A model generated the notes under the pieces. It was not told where the DNA came from. It searched no databases and worked only from the letters and a program-made list of their open reading frames with translations. This document shows positions 1 to 5,079 of a stretch of DNA of 19,871 bases, piece by piece (position 1 is the first letter of the stretch; every line of letters starts with the position of its first letter). Made by a program: the position numbers and the translations under genes. The DNA comes from JBGOUV01 sp041477815 (lineage in GTDB: Bacteria > Acidobacteriota > Terriglobia > Bryobacterales > JACQDG01), in assembly GCA_041477815.1 (NCBI GenBank), contig JBGOUV010000078.1, positions 1 through 19,871 of the forward strand. Direction: 5' to 3'.

Positions 1-84
1 GGGAACCGTCAGGTCCAGGCCGTCAACCGCGGCCTTCGAGCCATAAAGTTTGCGCAACCCGCGAGTGCGGATGGCCGGAGGCAT
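1..84 (-). CDS. ABC transporter ATP-binding protein, N-terminal fragment
   Basis: The reverse strand from the ATG at 84 is open for 28 codons to the window edge. It reads MPPAIRTRGLRKLYGSKAAV and then DGLDLTVP. The pattern R-x-L-x-K-x-Y-G-x-x-x-A-V-D-G-L-D-L is the typical first strand and A-loop (aromatic Tyr that stacks on ATP) of ABC-type ATPases. The Walker A motif would follow a few residues later and lies outside the window, so substrate and transport direction cannot be told. There is no strong Shine-Dalgarno sequence. A -10-like TACACT (93-98) sits 8 bases before the ATG, so the mRNA may be leaderless or nearly so, although no good -35 box is present at the right distance. The family call is fairly secure for such a short piece. 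Confidence 0.75.
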   Translation of the reverse strand, partial: MPPAIRTRGLRKLYGSKAAVDGLDLTVP

Positions 85-130
85 CAACTTTCAGTGTAAC
101 CTATTTGGGGCGGCTCGCATACAATGTGGA

Positions 131-150
131 CAGACATGCACAGACATGCA
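131..150. repeat. tandem 10-bp direct repeat upstream of the ABC gene
   Basis: CAGACATGCA occurs twice back to back. It lies about 45 bases upstream of the ABC ATPase start, inside the 188-base gap (85-272) between that gene and the toxin stop codon. The position would suit an operator, but nothing else supports that and it may be chance. I see no other gene or clear terminator in this gap. Confidence 0.4.
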
Positions 151-272
151 GGGCGGACAGGCGAGTTGGAGAGGGCGTGGGGATCGAGGTCTGGGATGGC
201 CCGTCTGAGGCTTCGATTGTAGTACTACTGGTCTCGCCAGGCTAGGTGAACTCGGGGTGATGGCAGCCCTGT

Positions 273-590
273 TTACTCTCTACCCCTTAGAATCGCGGCC
301 ATGACCCTGGGGCTGCGGCGGCCGTGAAGTACAGCAATCACAACCAACGGGCTCTCCTCCGGCGCGTAGGCGATCCGGTAGTCCCGTACCGTTTGGAATC
401 TCAATGGCCGAGAGGTCAGATCGCGCCGCCTGTGACCCTGATGGGGGAAGGGTACCAGCCTGCGGATAGCGTCTCGGATTTCTTCGCGTACACGTCCGGC
501 AGCGAGCGGATTGTCCTCGGCGATGAATTGCCAAATCGGTGATGTCTTGTGCCCCTTCCGGGTGAAGGTCAATGCCTGCTCGGCACTCAT
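273..590 (-). CDS. RelE/ParE-family toxin with an internally frame-shifted first helix
   Basis: A 105-residue protein of the size of ParE toxins, which poison DNA gyrase (the related RelE cut mRNA at the ribosome). The family pattern is visible in WQFIAEDNPLAAGRV (residues 20-34), PFPHQGHRRRDL (47-58), then RFQTVRDYRIAYAPEE and VVIAVLHGRR near the end. The start ATG overlaps the antitoxin stop as ATGA, so the pair is translationally coupled in the usual antitoxin-first order. Residues 11-19 (RKGHKTSPI) look wrong for the first helix, but the neighbouring frame over exactly this stretch reads PEGAQDITDL, which is the expected ParE sequence. A 1-base loss near 561 and a 2-base loss near 535-539 would explain it. 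The protein therefore keeps its length minus one residue but has a scrambled helix, and may be a weakened or dead toxin. The family call is confident; the activity is not. Confidence 0.82.
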   Translation of the reverse strand: MSAEQALTFTRKGHKTSPIWQFIAEDNPLAAGRVREEIRDAIRRLVPFPHQGHRRRDLTSRPLRFQTVRDYRIAYAPEESPLVVIAVLHGRRSPRVMAAILRGRE

Positions 591-841
591 TGCGATGGGC
601 GCTGTTTGAGCAGTTCGTCTTCGCGCCGCCGGAGCCCTTCAAAGAATTCCTCACCGTCGATGGGTCTCACCCTGCCACTTTTGATGTCATCGTAGCGGCT
701 GTCGAGCATAGTCCGCACCTCGGCCAGTTCTTCCAAATACCCGGCCATGGCGTCTTCTATCAGTTCATCGGCTGGGCGACCGGTCTTCGTGGCCAGTTCG
801 TGGAGGCGGGACTCCGTTTCAGGCGTCAGGTGCACTTCCAT
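587..841 (-). CDS. ribbon-helix-helix (ParD-like) antitoxin
   Basis: An 84-residue protein starting MEVHLTPETESRLHELATKT, the N-terminal strand and first helix of ribbon-helix-helix antitoxins, followed by GRPADELIEDAMAGYLEEL as the second helix. The acidic/basic C-terminal tail (EEFFEGLRRREDELLKQRPSQ region) is where such antitoxins wrap their toxin. It would bind its own promoter as a dimer and neutralise the ParE-like toxin encoded just downstream with a 4-base overlap. The start at 841 is preferred over an upstream in-frame codon at 877 because the family begins at MEV and because a good promoter (849-877) lies right upstream; a start at 877 would fall inside that promoter. No Shine-Dalgarno sequence precedes the ATG. 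Confidence 0.85.
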   Translation of the reverse strand: MEVHLTPETESRLHELATKTGRPADELIEDAMAGYLEELAEVRTMLDSRYDDIKSGRVRPIDGEEFFEGLRRREDELLKQRPSQ

Positions 842-848
842 GCCTATC

Positions 849-877
849 AGTGTAGAAGCCGCGTCCAGTCCCGTCAA
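849..877 (-). promoter_or_regulatory. sigma70-like promoter of the toxin-antitoxin operon
   Basis: On the reverse strand TTGACG (877-872) and TACACT (854-849) are separated by exactly 17 bases. The start point expected about 7 bases after the -10 box falls at or next to the A of the antitoxin ATG (841), which implies a leaderless or near-leaderless transcript. Autoregulation by the antitoxin is usual for this family, but no clear palindromic operator was seen. Confidence 0.65.
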
Positions 878-918
878 ACCGTTCTTCCGGCGGTGGGACT
901 GGTATTCTAAGAGGATTC

Positions 919-2664
919 ATGCCCGGGACCCCGCAGACCCTAGCCGAGCTGTTTCTTCGCAGCGCCTCCTTCGAGAAGTTGAACCACCTGATCGTGCCCC
1001 AGGGCGAGAAGTGGGTGACGGTGTCGTCGCAGGAGTTCTACCGCAGGGTGGGCCGCACCCACCTGCTGCTCCGGAAACTGGGGCTGACCCAGGGCGACCG
1101 CTGCGGGCTGCTCTCGGAGAACCGTTGGGAGTGGGCCGTGGCCGACTTCGGCATGATGACCGCCGGGATCGTAAGCGTGCCGCTCTATCCGAGCCTGACC
1201 GCCGAGCAGGTGCACTACATGCTGGAGAATTCCGATGCGCGCGCCGTATTCGTTTCTACCGCCGCGCAAAAGGAGAAGATCCTGGCGGTGCGGGACCGGC
1301 TGCCGGCCCTCCAGCACGTCATCTGTTTCGATGAGTCCTGGCTCGACACGGCGCCCCTCCAGACGCCCGAGCGGGAACAGTTCGAAGCGGCGATCCGGGA
1401 CGTCCGGCCCAGCGACCTGGCCAGCATTATCTATACCTCCGGAACCACCGGTACGCCGAAGGGGGTGATGCTCACCCATGCCAACATCGTGAGCAACGTG
1501 ATCGATACCGAGCCGGACGTGAACGCCGACGATGTGACCCTGTCGTTCCTGCCCCTGTGCCACATTTACGAACGGATGGCCGACTATACCTACTACCTGC
1601 ATGGCGCGGCCGTGGCCCATGTAGGCGCGGTGGACCAAGTGCTGCCGGCCATCCAGAAGATCCGGCCCACGCTGGTGGCCGCGGTGCCCCGGTTCTTCGA
1701 AAAGATGTACGCGCGCCTGATGGATACGATCCGCCAGGCCCCCGCCCTCCGTCGGAAGATCTTTTTCTGGGCGATCGGCGTGGGATTCCAGACTATTCCC
1801 TTTCGCCTGGAGGGCCGGCCTTTGCCGCCGTGGCTGCGTCTGAAATTCCGGCTGGCCGACAAGCTCGCTTTCTCCAAGGTACGGGCCCGGCTGGGGGGAC
1901 GCCTCCGGCAGTTTATCTCGGGTGGAGCGCCGCTGCAGCGGGAGATGGCCGAGTTCTTCTACGCGGTCGGGCTGCCGATCTACGAAGGATACGGTCTTAC
2001 CGAGACCTCTCCGGTGATCTCGGCCAACCAACCCGGCTGCCTGCGCTTCGGCACGGTGGGCAAACCCATCCCCCACGTGGAAATCAAGATCGCCGAGGAC
2101 GGCGAGATCCTGGTCCGCGGGCCAAACGTGATGCGGGGCTACTACAAGATGGAGCCCGAAACCCAGGAAGCCCTGGCCGGCGGCTGGTTCCACACCGGCG
2201 ACATAGGTATGCTAGATCCCGACGGCTTCCTGGTCATCCTCGACCGCAAGAAGGACCTTCTGAAGACCTCCGGCGGCAAGTTCATCACGCCCCAGCCGAT
2301 CGAGAGCAAGCTAAAAGCGAGTCCCTACATAGCCGACGCCCTGGTCATCGCCGACGGCCGCCACTTCCCGAGCGCCCTGATCATTCCCAACTTTGCCGCG
2401 TTGGAGCGGCTGGCCGGCGAGCAGGGAATTCACGTCGCCGCCCCGGCGGACCTGGCGCGCCATCCCAAGGTGATTGAACGTCTCGAGAAGGAGGTGGAAG
2501 GCCGCTGCGCCGACCTGGCGCCCTTCGAAAGGATCAAGAAGATTACGGTGCTCGACCGGGAGTTCTCGATCACCGACGGGGAGATGACCCCGACCATGAA
2601 GATCCGGCGGCGGGAGGTGGAAAAACGCTACCGGGAGGTAATTGACCGGATGTATGCACCGTAG
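919..2664 (+). CDS. long-chain acyl-CoA synthetase (AMP-forming)
   Basis: A 581-residue ANL-superfamily ligase that activates a fatty acid with ATP to an acyl-adenylate and then to acyl-CoA. The P-loop YTSGTTGTPKG is at residues 172-182. It is followed by the PLCHIYER region typical of long-chain synthetases (FadD15/ACSL type), SGGAPLQREMAEFF, the acyl-adenylate motif YEGYGLTETSP, GWFHTGDIG and the hinge DRKKDLLKTSGGKFI. The C-terminal lysine-bearing stretch (TPTMKIRRREV) is also present, so the protein looks complete and active. AGAGG about six bases upstream supports the ATG at 919. It is probably cytoplasmic or membrane-associated and feeds either beta-oxidation or lipid synthesis. It stands alone between a divergent toxin-antitoxin pair and a convergent hydrolase. 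The long open frame on the opposite strand has no family features. Confidence 0.93.
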   Translation: MPGTPQTLAELFLRSASFEKLNHLIVPQGEKWVTVSSQEFYRRVGRTHLLLRKLGLTQGDRCGLLSENRWEWAVADFGMMTAGIVSVPLYPSLTAEQVHYMLENSDARAVFVSTAAQKEKILAVRDRLPALQHVICFDESWLDTAPLQTPEREQFEAAIRDVRPSDLASIIYTSGTTGTPKGVMLTHANIVSNVIDTEPDVNADDVTLSFLPLCHIYERMADYTYYLHGAAVAHVGAVDQVLPAIQKIRPTLVAAVPRFFEKMYARLMDTIRQAPALRRKIFFWAIGVGFQTIPFRLEGRPLPPWLRLKFRLADKLAFSKVRARLGGRLRQFISGGAPLQREMAEFFYAVGLPIYEGYGLTETSPVISANQPGCLRFGTVGKPIPHVEIKIAEDGEILVRGPNVMRGYYKMEPETQEALAGGWFHTGDIGMLDPDGFLVILDRKKDLLKTSGGKFITPQPIESKLKASPYIADALVIADGRHFPSALIIPNFAALERLAGEQGIHVAAPADLARHPKVIERLEKEVEGRCADLAPFERIKKITVLDREFSITDGEMTPTMKIRRREVEKRYREVIDRMYAP

Positions 2665-2683
2665 GGCAGGCCTCCTGTCCTAC
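2661..2683. terminator. stem-loop spanning two convergent stop codons
   Basis: GTAGGGCAGG and CCTGTCCTAC pair over 10 bp (one G-T) around a 3-base loop. The hairpin covers the stop codons of both the acyl-CoA synthetase and the convergent hydrolase, a position that suits a two-way terminator. No U-tract follows on either side. A related palindrome occurs near 12657, so it may also be a copy of a dispersed repeat. Confidence 0.5.
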
Positions 2684-3756
2684 AGGAACCTCCGAAAGAA
2701 GCTCTGCCAGGCCGCGTCGATCTTCGGACCGTTGGCGTGGTGGCCCTCGTCGGTGGAGGCGAATTGCAGGCGCTCGCCCACTCCCAGCACCTCATACACC
2801 TCCTTGGCTCGATTGAAATAGCCCCAGCTCTGGAGATCGTCCGAGTCGCCTCCGGCATCCTCGGACTGGCTGTTGCCAATCAGCAGAAACGCCCGCGGAG
2901 CCGCCAGGGCTAGCAGTTCATGGTGGTCGTGCTCGAAGCCAGGCCTGGCCGGATCCGGGTTCAGGAGGCTCAGAACCGTCTTCTGCGGCGTAGGAATATC
3001 GTCAAACCGCCGGGTCCAGTCCAGATACCACGGGTCGTACCAGTTGGTTCCGCCGTTGATGGCGATGTGCGGGTCGAGGGCCACCGTGGCCTTCACATCC
3101 GGGTTGAACGCCGCTACGTACACGGCCGCCTTGGCGCTCAGCGAGAAGCCGATAAAGCCGATCCGCTGCCCGTCCACCTGGGGCAGGCTGCGCAGGTACT
3201 CGATCTCCCGCGTCACGTCGTGAACCATCTTTCCCATCGCCAGCCACCGTCCGAACCGCTCGTAGAGCAGCTCGATCGCCGGCTTCGACCGCGTCCCCTG
3301 GCGGTAGTTGCGGATAAACGACCAGCTCGTCAGGACTACATACCCATGACGGGCCAGGTAGGCCCCCCACGACACCTCCGGCTCCCGGTAGTCCGGCGTC
3401 GAGGAGGTCCACGCGATCACGGTCGGGAAGGGGCCGCTGCCCTGCCCTTTCGGCAGCAGTAGCAAATGGCGCTGGTAGAAGTCGCGCTCGATCGGGATAT
3501 CCAGGTCGATGCGAGTGTAGCCTTCCACCTCCCGCCGGCTGATCTCGGCGACCTTGGTTACGTCGCCAAACCACGGGCGGTCCTCGGGGGCCGGCTCGAT
3601 CTTCCCCAGGATTTGCCTCCACGCAGCCACGATCTGCGGACGCCGGACCCGATACCACTCCTCGGCATTCTTCGGCGCGATGGACGGGATGGGCGTCTGC
3701 TCCGCCCCCGGCTCCGGCGCCGGGCTACGCTTCGACGTGACGCGGTGGTAATTCAC
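2680..3756 (-). CDS. alpha/beta hydrolase (dienelactone hydrolase / acetyl-xylan-esterase-like), probably 5'-disrupted
   Basis: A 358-residue esterase-like protein read from a GTG. The nucleophile elbow is IGFIGFSLSAKAAVY, with Ser205 in G-F-S-L-S, where the last Gly of the usual G-x-S-x-G is Ser. Candidate acid residues lie in GNSQSEDAGGDSDD (295-307), and the histidine is in DEGHHANG (His339 or 340). The N-terminal region (EEWYRVRRPQIVAAWRQILG) precedes the fold, as in secreted esterases of soil bacteria. The substrate is unknown. The GTG has no ribosome-binding site. Upstream, the same frame continues through an amber codon (3766-3768) into a hydrophobic leader starting at 3840 or 3864, which looks like the lost signal peptide. 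The gene may be a pseudogene, may start from a weak internal codon, or may carry a sequencing error. The fold is fairly sure, the substrate not. Confidence 0.8.
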   Translation of the reverse strand: MNYHRVTSKRSPAPEPGAEQTPIPSIAPKNAEEWYRVRRPQIVAAWRQILGKIEPAPEDRPWFGDVTKVAEISRREVEGYTRIDLDIPIERDFYQRHLLLLPKGQGSGPFPTVIAWTSSTPDYREPEVSWGAYLARHGYVVLTSWSFIRNYRQGTRSKPAIELLYERFGRWLAMGKMVHDVTREIEYLRSLPQVDGQRIGFIGFSLSAKAAVYVAAFNPDVKATVALDPHIAINGGTNWYDPWYLDWTRRFDDIPTPQKTVLSLLNPDPARPGFEHDHHELLALAAPRAFLLIGNSQSEDAGGDSDDLQSWGYFNRAKEVYEVLGVGERLQFASTDEGHHANGPKIDAAWQSFFRRFL

Positions 3757-3765
3757 CCGCCGCAG

Positions 3766-3840
3766 CTACCGCTCGGCCGGCTTGGGAATATCGAGCTGCG
3801 GCGCCAGCCAGACGAGCACAGCTACAATGGCGGAGATCAT
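3766..3840 (-). pseudogene. signal-peptide stub of the hydrolase, cut off by an in-frame TAG
   Basis: From the ATG at 3840 the reverse strand reads MISAIVAVLVWLAPQLDIP, then KPAER, then TAG (3768-3766), then LRR and the GTG that opens the hydrolase, all in one frame. The hydrophobic core is typical of an export signal, although no Lys or Arg precedes it. A second in-frame ATG lies at 3864 and adds eight residues. One C-to-T change in a CAG codon would produce the stop. Without it the protein would be about 386 residues and exported. That this stub belongs to the hydrolase is inferred from the shared frame and leader-like sequence. Confidence 0.6.
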
Positions 3841-3862
3841 GGCTGCAATTGTAGGATGAAAC

Positions 3863-4636
3863 ATGCCGCGAATCAGGCTAATTCATTGGAAGGCGGCCGA
3901 GGCGGCGCCCCGCGTCGCGCTCCTCGAGGCCGCCGGCCATGAGGTGGACTACGAAGACCGCCTGGCGGACCCTCCGGCCCTGCTGCGCGACCTGCGTAGC
4001 GCGCCGCCGGCCGCCATCGTTATCGACCTTACCCGGCTCCCCTCTCACGGCCTCCAGGTGGCTTTGAGCCTCCGCCAAGCCAAGGGCACCCGCCACGTCC
4101 CCCTCGTCTTCGCTGACGGCGACCGGGAAAAGGTCGAGCGCATTCGGAAGACTCTCCCCGACGCCGTCTACACTTCCTGGAACCGCATCCGCAGCGCGCT
4201 GAAGCAAGCCATCGCCCATCCCCCCGAGAATCCTATCAAGCCGCAGTCGATCATGGACGGTTACGCCGGCGTCCCGCTCCCCAAGAAACTCGGCATCAAG
4301 ACGGGGGCCGTGGTGGCGCTGGTCGGGGCGCCGGACGACTTTCGAAAGACGCTGGGCACGCTCCCCGACGGCGTCCAATTTCGCGACCAACCCGGCGTCC
4401 CCGCCAGCCTGACCCTCTGGTTTTTGCGCAGCCGGCGCGACCTGGATCGCAGCATCGGCAAGATGGTGCGGTGTGAAGGTCCGGTGTGGATGATCTGGCG
4501 CAAGAAGGCCTCCGGGCTGGAGACGGACCTGACGCAGCAGGAGGTAAGAGAAGTCGGCCTGGCCGCCGGACTGGTGGACTACAAGGTCTGCGCGGTGGAT
4601 GCGACGTGGTCCGGGTTGTTGTTCAAGCGGCGCTAA
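3863..4636 (+). CDS. receiver-like domain fused to DUF3052
   Basis: A 257-residue two-part protein. Residues 1-118 resemble a response-regulator receiver: strand IRLIHW, helix, AAIVIDLTRLPSHG with Asp55 at the phospho-acceptor position, then VPLVFADGD. The Asp pair after the first strand is missing, and the position of the conserved Lys reads VYTSWNR, so phosphotransfer is doubtful and the domain may be a pseudo-receiver. Residues 138-257 match DUF3052 as I remember it: KLGIKTGAVVALVGAPDDF, a hydrophobic WFLRSRRDLD, PVWMIWRKKASGLETDLT and REVGLAAGLVDYKVCAVD, ending ATWSGLLFKRR. The role of DUF3052 is not known. The start has AGGA 6-7 bases upstream. It is divergent from the hydrolase with almost no gap, so the two must share or overlap control sequences. 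Confidence 0.78.
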   Translation: MPRIRLIHWKAAEAAPRVALLEAAGHEVDYEDRLADPPALLRDLRSAPPAAIVIDLTRLPSHGLQVALSLRQAKGTRHVPLVFADGDREKVERIRKTLPDAVYTSWNRIRSALKQAIAHPPENPIKPQSIMDGYAGVPLPKKLGIKTGAVVALVGAPDDFRKTLGTLPDGVQFRDQPGVPASLTLWFLRSRRDLDRSIGKMVRCEGPVWMIWRKKASGLETDLTQQEVREVGLAAGLVDYKVCAVDATWSGLLFKRR

Positions 4637-4754
4637 CAGCCCGAGGCTAAACCACGCTCCCCCGGGGGATCGGAGCCACAAATCGTTGATTCTGCGGGAC
4701 CTATCGACCGCAAATTTGCGGGCAGTTTCCTTTTGCCACGGGCTGTTAAACCCG

Positions 4755-4854
4755 CAATCCACCACAAAGACACGAAGACACAAAGAACACCAAGAAATCC
4801 TGGTTCTCTTTGTGCCTTTGTGCCTTTGTGTCTTTGTGTCTTTGTAGTGAATTG
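4755..4854. repeat. CACAAAGACAC-type imperfect inverted repeat
   Basis: The left arm is made of short units such as ACAAAGACACGAAGACACAA (4762-4781). The right arm is the complement, TTTGTGCCTTTGTGTCTTTG repeated to about 4846. The arms meet around 4797-4804, giving a long, imperfect, purine-rich/pyrimidine-rich hairpin. I recall this unit between genes of many environmental bacteria, where it gives rise to false small proteins; I have not searched for it. It lies downstream of the DUF3052 gene and upstream of the kinase stub. Confidence 0.8.
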
Positions 4855-4875
4855 TGGGGTTCCCCCCTGCGGCTC

Positions 4876-4908
4876 CCACTGCTCCTCCAGGAACTTAACT
4901 ATTTCCAA
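4876..4908 (-). pseudogene. relic matching the 3' end of the 9208-9801 gene
   Basis: Read on the reverse strand this stretch gives MEIVKFLEEQW, and 21 bases (4876-4896) are identical to 9217-9237, which encode KFLEEQW at the very end of the unrecognised gene at 9208-9801. Two stop codons lie just upstream in this frame, so only about a dozen codons remain. It could be the tail of a deleted paralogue or a small dispersed repeat. Confidence 0.4.
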
Positions 4909-4940
4909 AACCTACTAGCGCCAAGATTTGGACGCCGTTC

Positions 4941-4946
4941 TATAAT
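4941..4946 (+). promoter_or_regulatory. possible -10 box before the kinase stub
   Basis: A perfect TATAAT lies 17 bases before the ATG at 4963. No convincing -35 hexamer is found 16-18 bases upstream. If used, it would drive the kinase stub and, through it, the LplT-Aas fusion gene, which has no other obvious promoter. Confidence 0.35.
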
Positions 4947-4962
4947 GCAGCAGCCCGTTCCT

Positions 4963-5079
4963 ATGCCACTATCCCCCGACACCCGTCTCGGCCCCTACGA
5001 GGTGCTCGCGCCCATCGGCGCCGGCCTCGACTCGGGGCCCGTAAGCGGCATTCTCCCGATTCCGAGGAGAATCACATGA
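4963..5079 (+). pseudogene. truncated serine/threonine protein kinase N-terminus
   Basis: The frame starting at 4963 (or 4945, in frame) reads MPLSPDTRLGPYEVLAPIGA, the standard opening of Hanks-type kinases in Solibacter-like genomes, running up to the glycine-rich loop. After GAG the expected continuation GMGEVY is replaced by LDSGPVSGILPIPRRIT and a stop. So about 22 kinase codons survive and the rest of the gene, including all catalytic motifs, is gone. The 38-residue frame ends in ATGA, overlapping the start of the next gene by 4 bases. It may now serve only as a leader peptide whose translation is coupled to the downstream gene. The kinase origin is recognised from the N-terminal signature alone. 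Confidence 0.65.

Larger units (their letters stand above)
4637..4962. other. intergenic region with repeats and gene relics
   Basis: No intact gene is seen in these 326 bases. They hold, in order: a CCCCCGGGGG palindrome (4659-4668) inside a weak GCTCC/GGAGC hairpin that might end the upstream gene; a 10-base inverted repeat TAACAGCCCG / CGGGCTGTTA (4634-4643 and 4739-4748, the left arm including the upstream stop codon); the CACAAAGACAC inverted repeat (4755-4854); a 21-base match to a downstream gene end (4876-4896); and a TATAAT box (4941-4946). Open frames here that read TKTQRHKGTKAQ-like peptides are products of the repeat and are not listed as genes. Confidence 0.75.

Noticed and set aside
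940..2193. 417-residue open frame antisense to the acyl-CoA synthetase
   Set aside because: It is a shadow of a high-GC gene with all catalytic motifs on the plus strand; no recognisable motif in the antisense product.
4755..4854. CRISPR array
   Set aside because: The repeat units are 6-11 bases, adjoining and inverted, with no spacers of even length and no cas genes.
4633..4918. Small proteins with TKTQRHKGTKAQ-type sequence on both strands
   Set aside because: They are translations of the CACAAAGACAC repeat, not genes.
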